A program made the position numbers and the translations under genes. From Solimonas sp040066175 (GTDB lineage: Bacteria; Pseudomonadota; Gammaproteobacteria; Nevskiales; Nevskiaceae), in assembly GCF_040066175.1 (NCBI RefSeq), contig NZ_JBEAAM010000021.1, positions 1 to 64,000 of the forward strand: a stretch of 64,000 nucleotides of DNA. Direction: 5' to 3'. The stretch's first letter is position 1; each line of letters begins with the position of its first letter. The notes under the pieces are model-generated. The model had not been told where the DNA came from, made no database searches, and saw only the letters and a program-made list of their open reading frames with translations. This document shows positions 17,354 through 26,909 of the stretch, in pieces.

Positions 17354-18676
17354 ATGCATCCACTCCATCGCTTGCTGGCCATCGCCCTGCTGCTGCCGGG
17401 GCTCGCGCATGCCAACGACCTCATGCGCATCTACGAGCTGGCCACCGCGAACGACACGACGATCCAGGCGGCGCGCCATGCCCGCGACGCCGCGGTCGAA
17501 GCAAAGCCGCAGGCACGCGCGGCACTGCTGCCGCAACTGAGCAGCGGCTACAACTATGGCTACGCCAAGACGACCGGCTCGTTCGAACAGGGCGGCACCA
17601 CCTTCCCGATCGACAACAAGGGCAACGACGAGACGCTGACGGTCACCGTCAACCAGGCGATCGTCAACGTCGCCAGCTGGCGCCGGCTGCAGCAGGCCGG
17701 CGAGCAGGTCGCGCTGGCCCAGGCGACGTACCGCTCGGCGGAACAGGCGCTGCTGCTGCGCGTGGCCGAGGCTTATTTCGGCCTGCTCGGCGCCAGCGAC
17801 AATCTGCGCTCGGCCCAGGCGGAGAAGGCGGCCGTCGAACGCCAGCTGGAGCAGGCGAAGAAGCGTTTCGAGGTCGGGCTGTCGGCGATCACCGATGTCC
17901 AGGAAGCGCAGGCCCGCTACGACCTGACGGTCGCACAGGAGATCCAGGCGCAGCAGCAACTCGACAGCGCGATCCTCGCACTGGGCCAGATCACCGGAAC
18001 GCCGGTGCCGCCGCTGGCGCCGCTGGCGCAGGACATCCCCCTGCCCTCACCCGACCCGGCCGATGCCAACCGCTGGGTCGGGGACGCGCTCGATGGCAAC
18101 CTCGATCTGCTGATCGCCAGCCTGAACCGCAACATCGCCGAGCGCGGCATTCAGGTTGCACGCGCCGGCCACCTGCCGACCGTGGGCGTGCAGGGCGCTT
18201 ACCGCGACAGCACGTCGGAATCCGGCAGCTTCCCGCAGGAAACCGAAAGCAGTTCGGTGACGCTGGGCGTCACGCTGCCGCTGTTCGCCGGTGGCGCGAC
18301 GCAATCCGCCGTGCGCCAGTCGATCGCCACGCGCGACCAGCGGACGGCGGAGCTCGAAGGTGCGCGACGCCAGGTCGAGCGCAGCACGCGTGACGCTTAC
18401 CAGGGCGTGGTCACCGGGGCGGCGCGCGTGCGTGCCTTCAAGCAGGCGGTGGTCTCCAGCACGACGGCCCTGGAGGCCAGCGAAACCGGCCTCGAGGTCG
18501 GCACGCGCACCGCGGTGGACGTGCTCAACGCCCAGCAGCAGCTTTACGCGGCGCGGCGCAACTACGACCAGTCGCGCTACGACTACCTGCTGTCGGTCCT
18601 GCGTCTCAAGGCCGCCGCCGGCAGCCTCGCACCGTCCGACCTCGCCGAACTGGACCGTCTGCTGGTCGGCAGCTGA
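17354..18676 (+). CDS. tolC: TolC-family outer-membrane efflux/secretion channel
   Basis: A 440-aa TolC homologue. The signal peptide is MHPLHRLLAIALLLPGLAHA, with cleavage before NDLMRIYELA. Two OEP repeats cover the rest: the first around LLRVAEAYFGLLGASDNLRS, the second ending in LEVGTRTAVDVLNAQQQLYA, a family hallmark. It would form the trimeric outer-membrane duct of a type I secretion or RND/MFS efflux system. The start at 17354 has AAGGA 5 nt upstream; the ATG at 17339 is weaker. No partner transporter gene is adjacent, as is usual for general-purpose TolC. Confidence 0.9.
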   Translation: MHPLHRLLAIALLLPGLAHANDLMRIYELATANDTTIQAARHARDAAVEAKPQARAALLPQLSSGYNYGYAKTTGSFEQGGTTFPIDNKGNDETLTVTVNQAIVNVASWRRLQQAGEQVALAQATYRSAEQALLLRVAEAYFGLLGASDNLRSAQAEKAAVERQLEQAKKRFEVGLSAITDVQEAQARYDLTVAQEIQAQQQLDSAILALGQITGTPVPPLAPLAQDIPLPSPDPADANRWVGDALDGNLDLLIASLNRNIAERGIQVARAGHLPTVGVQGAYRDSTSESGSFPQETESSSVTLGVTLPLFAGGATQSAVRQSIATRDQRTAELEGARRQVERSTRDAYQGVVTGAARVRAFKQAVVSSTTALEASETGLEVGTRTAVDVLNAQQQLYAARRNYDQSRYDYLLSVLRLKAAAGSLAPSDLAELDRLLVGS

Positions 18677-18710
18677 CACACGCCGGACGCGGGCAATTCT
18701 CCGATCCTGC

Positions 18711-19042
18711 CGGCGCGCACCTGGGGCTGGGGCCCCAGGTCCTTTTTCCGCCTCGCGCGAGTTTGATTAGGTTTCCGGCCGCATCTGCGGAAGCAAGCCG
18801 GGGCTTTCAAGGATCGCCGGTGGCGATCCTTGCCCGGCGCGCACCTGGGGCTGGGGCCCCAGGTCCCTTTTTCCGCGCCCCCGAGCTTGATCAGACTTCC
18901 GGCCGCATCTGCGGAAGCAAGCCGGGGCTTTCAAGGATCGCCGGTGGCGATCCTTGCCCGGCGCGCACCTGGGGCTGGGGCCCCAGGTCCCTTTTTCCGC
19001 GCCCCCCCGAGCTTGATCAGACTTCCGGCCGCATCTGCGGAA
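18711..19042. repeat. 124-bp direct repeat, two full copies and one partial, carrying the lysS 3' end
   Basis: Unit copies begin at 18711, 18835 and 18959 (spacing exactly 124 bp); the third runs into lysS and diverges near 19042. Each unit holds a CCTGGGG/CCCCAGG hairpin plus T-run, the last eight codons and stop region of lysS in reverse, and (full copies) a 10-bp hairpin AAGGATCGCC/GGCGATCCTT. Copies 2 and 3 are nearly identical; copy 1 has drifted (for example TTTGATTAGG for CTTGATCAGA). This looks like tandem duplication of the lysS tail and the adjoining spacer. Confidence 0.9.
18720..18747 (+). terminator. Rho-independent terminator after tolC, in repeat copy 1
   Basis: CCTGGGG (18720-18726), loop of 6, CCCCAGG (18733-18739), then TCCTTTTT. 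It lies 44 bp after the tolC stop. Equivalent hairpins with T-runs recur in repeat copies 2 and 3 (about 18844-18872 and 18968-18996), giving three terminators in series. Confidence 0.7.
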
Positions 19043-20525
19043 AAAGCAGCACGTCGCGGATGCTCGGCGAATCCGTCAGGAACATCACCAGCCGGTCGAT
19101 GCCGATGCCGACGCCCGCGGCCGGCGGCAGGCCGTATTCGAGGGCGCGGATGTAGTCGGCGTCGAACAGCATCGCCTCGTCGTCGCCGGCGTGCTTGGCG
19201 GCGACCTGGGCATGGAAGCGCGCGGCCTGGTCGTCCGGATCGTTCAGCTCCGAGAAGCCGTTGGCGACTTCGCGGCCGGCGATGAACAGCTCGAAGCGGT
19301 CGGTGATCTGCGGATCGGCGTCGTTGCTGCGCGCCAGCGGCGAGACCTCGGTCGGGAACTCGGTGATGAAGGTCGGATCGAGCAGTTCATGCTCCACCGT
19401 CTTCTCGAAGATCTCGGTCAGGAGCTTGCCCCAGCCGTAGGATGGCTTGACGTCGCCGCCGACCTTCTTCGCATAGGCGGCGAGGCGCTCGCGGTCATCG
19501 AAGATGCCGGCGTCGATGTCCGGGTTGAAGCGCAGCACCGCTTCTTTCATCGTCCAGCGGTTGAACGGCCGGTCGAGGTCGTAGTCGCGGTTCTGGTTGA
19601 CCAGCTTGCCGGAACCGTTGACCGCGGTGGCGACATCGCGCAGCAGGGTCTCGACCAGGTCCATCGCATCGCGGTAGTCCGCGTAGGCCTGGTAGAACTC
19701 CAGCATCGTGAACTCGGGGTTGTGCCGCGTCGAAAGACCTTCGTTGCGGAAGTTGCGGTTGATCTCGTAAACCTTCTCGAAGCCGCCGACGACCAGACGC
19801 TTGAGATACAGCTCGGGCGCGATGCGCATGTAGAAATCGCGTCCCAGCGCGTTGTAGTGCGTCACGAACGGGCGCGCCGCCGCGCCGCCGGGAATCGGCT
19901 GCAGCATCGGCGTCTCGACCTCGATGAAGCCGAGCGTGTCGAGGAAGTTGCGGATGAAGCGCACCGCCTTGCCGCGCTTCTCGAACGTGATCTTGACCTC
20001 GGGATTGACGATCAGGTCCAGGTAGCGCTGGCGGTAGCGTACCTCGGTGTCGGTCAGACCCGCCCACTTCTCCGGCAGTGGCCGCAGGTTCTTCACCAGC
20101 AGCCGGAGCGTGCTGACCTTGACCGACAGCTCGCCCGTCTTGGTCTTGAACACCGTGCCGCGCACGCCGATGACATCGCCGACGTCGGCATGCTTGAACG
20201 CCTCGTAGGCCGCCTCGCCGACGGCGTTGAGCTGCACGAAGATCTGGATACGGCCCGACATGTCCTGCAGCTGGCCGAAGCTGGCCTTGCCCATCACGCG
20301 CTTGGCCATCAGCCGGCCGGCGAGCGCGAATACCTCGGTCTCGTTCTCCAGCGAGGCGGCATCGCGCTCGCCGTAGCTGCCGACCAGGTACTCGGCGAGC
20401 GTGTCGCGGCGGAAGTCGTTGGGGAACGCCTGGCCCTCGGCGCGCAGCCGCGCGAGCTTCTCGCGCCGCGTGGCGATGATGTGGTTCTCGTCGAGCTGCG
20501 GCGGGGTGTGGTGTTGGTCGGTCAT
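19017..20525 (-). CDS. lysS: Lysyl-tRNA synthetase, class II
   Basis: A 502-aa enzyme that charges tRNA-Lys. The N-terminal OB-fold anticodon domain includes GRLMAKRVMGKASFGQLQD. Class II motifs follow: motif 1 near FIEVETPMLQPIPGGAAARP, motif 2 FRNEGLSTRHNPEFTMLEFY and motif 3 GVGIGIDRLVMFLTDS. Start at 20525 (MTDQHHTPPQLDENHIIATR) is preferred to an ATG at 20594 that lies within the upstream inverted repeat. It follows prfB on the same strand, the prfB-lysS order common in bacteria. Its last codons are part of the 124-bp triplication. Confidence 0.97.
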   Translation of the reverse strand: MTDQHHTPPQLDENHIIATRREKLARLRAEGQAFPNDFRRDTLAEYLVGSYGERDAASLENETEVFALAGRLMAKRVMGKASFGQLQDMSGRIQIFVQLNAVGEAAYEAFKHADVGDVIGVRGTVFKTKTGELSVKVSTLRLLVKNLRPLPEKWAGLTDTEVRYRQRYLDLIVNPEVKITFEKRGKAVRFIRNFLDTLGFIEVETPMLQPIPGGAAARPFVTHYNALGRDFYMRIAPELYLKRLVVGGFEKVYEINRNFRNEGLSTRHNPEFTMLEFYQAYADYRDAMDLVETLLRDVATAVNGSGKLVNQNRDYDLDRPFNRWTMKEAVLRFNPDIDAGIFDDRERLAAYAKKVGGDVKPSYGWGKLLTEIFEKTVEHELLDPTFITEFPTEVSPLARSNDADPQITDRFELFIAGREVANGFSELNDPDDQAARFHAQVAAKHAGDDEAMLFDADYIRALEYGLPPAAGVGIGIDRLVMFLTDSPSIRDVLLFPQMRPEV

Positions 20526-20540
20526 TTTGGTCTCGTGCGA

Positions 20541-20595
20541 TGTGAGACGTGAGACGTCAGGCGTGTGGGTGTGCTGTTCCGTCTCACGTCTCACA
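20541..20595. repeat. 15-bp inverted repeat between prfB and lysS
   Basis: TGTGAGACGTGAGAC (20541-20555) and GTCTCACGTCTCACA (20581-20595) are perfect complements around a 25-nt loop. The arms themselves contain the tandem unit GTGAGAC. There is no T-run, so the structure is more likely an mRNA processing or stability element, or a small repeat family, than a terminator. Confidence 0.75.
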
Positions 20596-20610
20596 CCTCA
20601 GGTCTCACCG

Positions 20611-21706
<1,096 letters not shown>

Positions 21707-21732
21707 GGGGGTTCTGGGTGTGACGGGCGCGG

Positions 21733-21738
21733 ATTATA
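21733..21738 (-). promoter_or_regulatory. Candidate -10 box of prfB-lysS
   Basis: A perfect TATAAT on the minus strand at plus 21733-21738, 27 bp before the prfB ATG, predicting a 5' UTR of about 20 nt. No good -35 sits at 16-18 nt. Confidence 0.5.
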
Positions 21739-21834
21739 GCGGCGCCCCGCGCGCCGATGCCCAATTCCGCGAAAGCCGCTGCTATAGTTATGCGATCAAT
21801 CGTCCTGACGCGGACGGAATCTGGGGAGAAGCTG

Positions 21835-23103
21835 ATGAGGCCAAAGTACGTTTTTGGGGGCTGGGGGCTGTTCGCATTGCTGTTGACGCTGGGGTTCGGC
21901 CAGCCGGTGCTGGCTCAGGACGACGACGCCGATGCGGGCGACGCCGACGCACCGGGACTCTTCTCCACCCAGGCGCTGACCGGCCGGCACTACTACGTCT
22001 CGCCGATGTTCTCGTACACGCGCGCCGACAAGGATCGCGGGACGGACGACGGCATGGGCGGCATGATCACGATCGGCAAGAAGATGACCGACGGCCTGGC
22101 GCTGGAGCTGACCGGCTACTATTCGCAGATGGACCCCGACTCGGGTTCCGGCGACGCCGCCGAACTCAAGGGCGCCGGCCTGGGCGCGATGGTCTTCCTG
22201 TCGAACAAGGTGCCGAATTTCTACGGCCTGCTCGCGCTGATGTACGGCCGCACCGACACGCATCCCGGCCCGATTCCGAACTTCAAATCGACGGTGTTCG
22301 ATGTCGGCGCCGGCTATCTCTTCCCGTTCAACCGCTACATCGCGCTGCGCGCCGAGGCGCGCTACCGCACCGACCAGCACGACCGCAAGCAGGCGGGCGT
22401 CGGCAAGGAGAACGGCGCCTTCCAGGACGCGCTGTTCAACGTGGGCCTGCTGTTGCCGCTGGGCGTGACGCCGGTGGAGGCCCCCGTCGCGGAGCCGGAG
22501 CCGGTCGAACAAGCCGATCTCGACTCCGACGGCGACGGCGTGCCCGACTCGCAGGACCAGTGCCCGAACACCCTGCCGGGCGTGCAGGTCAACGAGGTCG
22601 GCTGCCCGCTGGATGCCGACGGCGACGGCGTGCTCGACGCCGACGACGAATGCCCGAACACACCGGCCGGCGCCAAGGTCCTCGCCAATGGCTGCGCCCT
22701 GGTCGATGACTGCCGCAAGCCGCGTCCGGGCGAACAGGTGGACGAGAACGGCTGCGCGGCCGAGCGCAAGTTCATCCTGCGCGGCGTGAAGTTCGAGTTC
22801 GACTCCGACCGCCTGACGCCCGAAGCGCGCGAGATCCTCAACGAGGTCGCCGGCACGCTGCGCGCCTACCCGGACGTCGATGTCGAACTGCAGGGTCACA
22901 CCGACAGCATCGGCACCGACGCCTACAACCAGAGCCTGTCCGAGCGGCGCGCGATCGCCGTCAAGGCCTACCTGGTCGAGCACGAGGTCGAAGCCAAGCG
23001 CATGTCGCCGGTCGGCTATGGTGAATCGCAGCCGATCGCGACCAACGACACCGAGGAAGGCCGCGAGGAAAACCGCCGCGTCGAACTCAAGGTGATCGAG
23101 TAA
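21835..23103 (+). CDS. OmpA-family outer-membrane protein with TSP3 repeats
   Basis: A 422-aa protein. The signal peptide is about MRPKYVFGGWGLFALLLTLG..., cleaved near VLAQ/DDDA. An N-terminal beta-barrel (about 40-215) is followed by acidic calcium-binding thrombospondin type 3 repeats (DSDGDGVPDSQDQCPNT and DADGDGVLDADDECPNT). A C-terminal OmpA peptidoglycan-binding domain follows, with FEFDSDRLTP, GHTDSIGTDAYNQSLSERRA and ENRRVELKV. It would anchor the outer membrane to the cell wall. GGGGAG lies upstream of ATG 21835. A terminator follows. It resembles the gene at 49487-50542. Confidence 0.9.
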   Translation: MRPKYVFGGWGLFALLLTLGFGQPVLAQDDDADAGDADAPGLFSTQALTGRHYYVSPMFSYTRADKDRGTDDGMGGMITIGKKMTDGLALELTGYYSQMDPDSGSGDAAELKGAGLGAMVFLSNKVPNFYGLLALMYGRTDTHPGPIPNFKSTVFDVGAGYLFPFNRYIALRAEARYRTDQHDRKQAGVGKENGAFQDALFNVGLLLPLGVTPVEAPVAEPEPVEQADLDSDGDGVPDSQDQCPNTLPGVQVNEVGCPLDADGDGVLDADDECPNTPAGAKVLANGCALVDDCRKPRPGEQVDENGCAAERKFILRGVKFEFDSDRLTPEAREILNEVAGTLRAYPDVDVELQGHTDSIGTDAYNQSLSERRAIAVKAYLVEHEVEAKRMSPVGYGESQPIATNDTEEGREENRRVELKVIE

Positions 23104-23123
23104 TACGCAGTCCTGCGTTCACA

Positions 23124-23153
23124 CCCGCCGGCAGCGTTGCCGGCGGGTTTTTT
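23124..23153 (+). terminator. Rho-independent terminator after the first OmpA-family gene
   Basis: CCCGCCGGCA (23124-23133), loop GCGT, TGCCGGCGGG (23138-23147), then six T. A textbook terminator 20 bp after the stop codon. Confidence 0.92.
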
Positions 23154-23230
23154 GTTGCCCGCACGGCGCGCTTCACAGCCGCGGCCCGCCGGGCGACCAT
23201 GGACACCCAATCGAATCTCGGGGAAAGGCC

Positions 23231-23596
23231 ATGTCGTCACTCCAGGATCCGCGCGTCCTGTTCGCCGCCGAACGCACGCTGCTCGCCTGGCAACGCACCT
23301 GCCTGACGCTGATGGCCTTCGGCTTCCTGATCGAGCGCTTCGCGCTGTTCGTGCACTTCCTCAACGCGCAGGCCAGGGTGAGCGCCGAATCGCCGGCCGC
23401 CTATGTGCTGGGCATCGCCTTCATCGCCACCGGCGCGGCGCTCGCACTGCTGGCGACGCTGCAGCACCGGCGCGTGCTGCGCGGGCTGCAGCCGGCCGAG
23501 ATCCCCGCCGGCTACTGGCTGTCGCTGGCGCCGGTGACGACGATACTCACGGCCCTCCTCGGACTCGGCGTCGCCGCGTACCTGGTGCTGCAATAG
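23231..23596 (+). CDS. DUF202 (YidH-like) inner-membrane protein
   Basis: A 121-aa protein with the DUF202 start signature: DPRVLFAAERTLLAWQRTCL, followed by three hydrophobic helices (about 25-45, 57-77, 97-119). Family members have no known function. It stands alone between a terminator and a convergent ligase gene whose stop is 1 bp away. Confidence 0.85.
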   Translation: MSSLQDPRVLFAAERTLLAWQRTCLTLMAFGFLIERFALFVHFLNAQARVSAESPAAYVLGIAFIATGAALALLATLQHRRVLRGLQPAEIPAGYWLSLAPVTTILTALLGLGVAAYLVLQ

Positions 23597-23597
23597 C

Positions 23598-25232
23598 TCA
23601 GGCAGTCGGCAGCTTGTGGTCCTTGAGCTGCTCGCGCAGGCGCAGCTTGGAGATCTTGCCGGTGGCCGTCATCGGCAGTTCACTGACGAAGACGACATCG
23701 TCCGGGATCCACCACTTGGCGACCTTGCCGGGATACAGCGCCAGGATCTCCTCGCGCGTGACGTCCTGACCCGGCTTCTTGACCACCACCAGCAGCGGCC
23801 GCTCGTCCCACTTGGGGTGATAGGCGGCGATGGCCGCGGCCTGCGCCACCGCCGGATGCGCGCAGGCGACGTTTTCGAGGTCGATCGAACTGATCCACTC
23901 GCCGCCGGACTTGATCACGTCCTTGGAACGATCGGTGATCTGCAGGAAACCGTCGGCGTCGAGGGTGCCGACGTCGCCGGTCGGGAACCAGCCGTCCCTG
24001 AGCGGACTCTGGTCGATCCGGTAGTAGCGATCGATGATCCAGTGACCCTTGACCAGCAGGTCGCCGAAGGCCTTGCCGTCGCGCGGCAGTTCGCGGCCGT
24101 CGGCATCGACGATCTTGAGCTGCACGCCGAACGGCGGCCGGCCCTGCTTGGTCTCGATGGCGAACTGCGCGTCCTTCGGCAGCTTGAGGTGCTTGATCTT
24201 GAGGTTGTTGAAGGTGCCCAGCGGTGACATCTCGGTCATGCCCCAGGCGTGATGGATCTTCACGCCATAGTCGCGCTCGAAAGTCTGCATCAGCGCCGGC
24301 GGACAGGCCGACCCGCCGATCACGCAGCGCTTGAGCGTCGTCAGCCGCAGCTTGTTGGCCTGCAGGTGCTGCAGCAGGCCCTGCCACACCGTCGGCACGC
24401 CGGCGGAGAAGGTCACGCCCTCGGTCTCGAACAGCTCGTGCAGGCTGGCGCCGTCGAGCGCCGCGCCGGGGAACACCAGCTTGGCGCCCACCATCGGCGC
24501 GGCGTAGGGAATCGCCCAGGCGTTGACGTGGAACATCGGCACCACCGGCAGGACACTGTCGCGCGCCGACAGGCCGAACACGTCCGGCACGGCGCCGGCC
24601 AGGGTGTGCAGCATCATCGAGCGGTGCGAGTACAGCACGCCCTTGGGATGGCCGGTCGTGCCCGAGGTGTAGCACAGCGTGCAGGCGCTCTTCTCGTCGA
24701 ACTCGGGCCAGTCGTACTGGTCGGATTCGGCCTCGACCCAGTCCTCGTAACAGATCAGGTTGGGGATCTTGTGCGCAGGCAGATGCGCACGATCGGTCAT
24801 CGCCACCCAGTGCTTGATCGTCTTGCATTTCGCCGCGATCGCCTCGACCAGCGGCGCGAAGGTCAGGTCGAAGCACAGCACCGTGTCCTGTGCATCCTCG
24901 ATGATCCACGCGATCTGTTCCGGGAACAGGCGCGGGTTGATCGTGTGCATGATCGCGCCGGAACCGGACACGGCGTAGTACAGCTCGAAGTGCCGGTAGC
25001 CGTTCCAGGCCAGCGTGGCGACGCGCTCGCCCGGCTGCACGCCCAGGCGCCTGAGCGCGTTGGCGAGCTGGCGGCTGCGCCGCGCGGCCTGCGCATAGGT
25101 ATAGCGGTGCAGGCCGCCTTCGACGGTGCGCGACACGATCTCGGTGTCGCCGTGATAGGCCTCGGCGTGCACCAGCAGCGACGACACCAGCAGCGGCGCC
25201 TCCATCATCTGACCGGGAACGAAGTTCGCCAT
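23598..25232 (-). CDS. Fatty-acyl-CoA ligase (AlkK-like)
   Basis: A 544-aa adenylate-forming enzyme that activates medium- to long-chain fatty acids with ATP and CoA. The AMP-binding P-loop is YTSGTTGHPKGVLYSH (about 180-195), A5 is HHAWGMTEMSPLGT, A7 is DGWFPTGDVGTLD and the C-terminal lysine motif is TATGKISKLRLRE. The N-terminus MANFVPGQMMEAPLLVSSLL matches AlkK-type ligases. GGAGAG lies before the ATG at 25232; readings from 25337 have no support. It is divergent from the thioesterase-alcohol dehydrogenase pair, together suggesting fatty acid or alkane-derived metabolism. Confidence 0.88.
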   Translation of the reverse strand: MANFVPGQMMEAPLLVSSLLVHAEAYHGDTEIVSRTVEGGLHRYTYAQAARRSRQLANALRRLGVQPGERVATLAWNGYRHFELYYAVSGSGAIMHTINPRLFPEQIAWIIEDAQDTVLCFDLTFAPLVEAIAAKCKTIKHWVAMTDRAHLPAHKIPNLICYEDWVEAESDQYDWPEFDEKSACTLCYTSGTTGHPKGVLYSHRSMMLHTLAGAVPDVFGLSARDSVLPVVPMFHVNAWAIPYAAPMVGAKLVFPGAALDGASLHELFETEGVTFSAGVPTVWQGLLQHLQANKLRLTTLKRCVIGGSACPPALMQTFERDYGVKIHHAWGMTEMSPLGTFNNLKIKHLKLPKDAQFAIETKQGRPPFGVQLKIVDADGRELPRDGKAFGDLLVKGHWIIDRYYRIDQSPLRDGWFPTGDVGTLDADGFLQITDRSKDVIKSGGEWISSIDLENVACAHPAVAQAAAIAAYHPKWDERPLLVVVKKPGQDVTREEILALYPGKVAKWWIPDDVVFVSELPMTATGKISKLRLREQLKDHKLPTA

Positions 25233-25326
25233 CGCCTGCTCTCCTCTCGCTGTGGGGTCGGGCTGCCGATTGTCTGCGATACCGGCGGCGGATGCAGCAG
25301 GCCGGCAACGGACATAAGATCGGGCC

Positions 25327-25779
25327 ATGAACCACACCCCCTCCCCGCGCAGCGGCTATCCGCACTTCCGGCGCATCGGCACGCGCTGGAAGGACAACGA
25401 CGTCTATGGCCACGTCAACAACGTCGAGTACTACAGCTACTTCGACACCGTGATCAACGCCTACCTGATCCGCGACGGCGGCCTGGACATCCACGCCGGG
25501 CCGGTGATCGGCCTGTGCGCGGAGTCGCACTGCCGCTTCCTCGACGCGCTGGCCTTCCCGGACGCCATCGATGCCGGCCTGCGCGTCGCGCATCTGGGCC
25601 GTTCCAGCGTGCGCTACGAGATCGGGCTGTTCGGCGAGGCCGCGGAGGCGCCGGCCGCGGAGGGCTGGTTCGTGCACGTCTTCGTCGATCGGCACACGCG
25701 CCGCCCGGTGCCGATCCCCGATGCGCTGCGCAGCGCGTTGCACCGCCTGCAGCGCCCAGAAGCCGAGAGCCTGCCATGA
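25327..25779 (+). CDS. Acyl-CoA thioesterase, 4HBT hotdog family
   Basis: A 150-aa hotdog-fold thioesterase. The catalytic signature RWKDNDVYGHVNNVEYYSYF carries the Asp and the H-V-N-N of the YbgC/FcbC class, which hydrolyse acyl-CoA thioesters. Its stop overlaps the downstream alcohol dehydrogenase start (ATGA, 25776-25779). TAAGAT at 25315-25320 is 7 nt from the ATG, so the mRNA may be leaderless. Confidence 0.88.
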   Translation: MNHTPSPRSGYPHFRRIGTRWKDNDVYGHVNNVEYYSYFDTVINAYLIRDGGLDIHAGPVIGLCAESHCRFLDALAFPDAIDAGLRVAHLGRSSVRYEIGLFGEAAEAPAAEGWFVHVFVDRHTRRPVPIPDALRSALHRLQRPEAESLP

Positions 25780-26909
25780 AAGTGCGCGCCGCCGTCCTCC
25801 GTCAGATGGGCCTGCCGGCGCCGTATGCGCGCTCGCTGCCGCTGCACCTCGACGAAGTCGAGCTCGATCCGCCCGGCCCGGGAGAGCTGCTGGTGAAGGT
25901 GCGTGCCGCCGGCCTGTGCCACTCCGACCTATCGGTGATCGACGGATCGCGGCCGCGCGTGATGCCGATGGTGCTCGGCCACGAGGCCGCCGGCGAAGTC
26001 GTCGAGACCGGCGCCGACACGCCGGGTTTCGCGCGCGGCGACGCCGTCGTCTTCGCCTTCGTGCCCAGTTGCGGTCACTGCGACTTCTGCGCCAGCGGCC
26101 GCGCCGCGCTGTGCGAACCGGGCGCCAGGGCCAACGTCGCCGGCACGCTGCTGTCCGGCGCACGCCGCTGGCACGCCGCCGACGGCAGCGCGCTGAACCA
26201 CCACCTGGGCGTCTCCGCCTTCGCCGAGTATGCGGTCGTCTCGGCGCGCTCGGCCGTGCGCATCGACCGCGCGCTGCCGCCGCAGATCGCCGCGCTGTTC
26301 GGCTGCGCGGTGATGACCGGCGTCGGCGCAGTCGTCAACACCGCACGCGTCGGCCCGGGTGAGAGCGTGGCGATCTTCGGCATGGGCGGCGTGGGCCTGG
26401 CGGCGCTGCTGGGCGCGGTCGCGGCCGGTGCCGATCCGATCGTCGCCGTCGATGTGCTGCCGGCCAAGCTCGAACTCGCGAAGAGTCTGGGCGCGACGCA
26501 CACGGTGCTCGCCGGCGGCGCCGAGTCGGTCGCCGCGATCCGCGAGCACACGCGCGGCGGTGCCGCCTACGCGATCGAGACCGCCGGCTCCGAGGCGGCG
26601 CTGGCGCAGGCCTATGCGGCGACGCGGCGCGGCGGCATGACGGTGACGGTGGGCCTGCCGCATCCGGGCAAGCAGTTCGCGATTTCCGCGGTCAGCCTGG
26701 TCACCGAGGAACGCACCGTGAAGGGCTCGTACATGGGCTCGGCGGTGCCGTCGCGCGACCTGCCGCGCTACATCGCCCTGCACCGTACCGGTCGCCTGCC
26801 GGTCGAGAAGCTGCTGACGCACACCCTGCCCCTCGACGACATCAATCTCGCCTTCGACCGGCTCGCGCGCGGCGAGGCCGTGCGTCAGGTCGTGCTGTTC
26901 GACACCTGA
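25776..26909 (+). CDS. Zinc-dependent medium-chain alcohol dehydrogenase
   Basis: A 377-aa MDR-superfamily dehydrogenase. Catalytic zinc ligands are Cys48 (GLCHSDLS), and His69-Glu70 (LGHEAAGEV). Structural zinc cysteines are at 99, 102, 105 and 113 (CGHCDFCASGRAALC). The Rossmann motif is FGMGGVGLAALLGA. It oxidises or reduces an alcohol/aldehyde with NAD(P). Start 25776 is coupled to the thioesterase stop. The last 25 bp overlap the convergent diguanylate cyclase gene tail to tail. Confidence 0.9.
   Translation: MKVRAAVLRQMGLPAPYARSLPLHLDEVELDPPGPGELLVKVRAAGLCHSDLSVIDGSRPRVMPMVLGHEAAGEVVETGADTPGFARGDAVVFAFVPSCGHCDFCASGRAALCEPGARANVAGTLLSGARRWHAADGSALNHHLGVSAFAEYAVVSARSAVRIDRALPPQIAALFGCAVMTGVGAVVNTARVGPGESVAIFGMGGVGLAALLGAVAAGADPIVAVDVLPAKLELAKSLGATHTVLAGGAESVAAIREHTRGGAAYAIETAGSEAALAQAYAATRRGGMTVTVGLPHPGKQFAISAVSLVTEERTVKGSYMGSAVPSRDLPRYIALHRTGRLPVEKLLTHTLPLDDINLAFDRLARGEAVRQVVLFDT

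Noticed and set aside
23680..26163. An 827-codon minus-strand open frame spanning the ligase and dehydrogenase
   Set aside because: Arg/Ala-rich shadow crossing two genes on different strands with good motifs.
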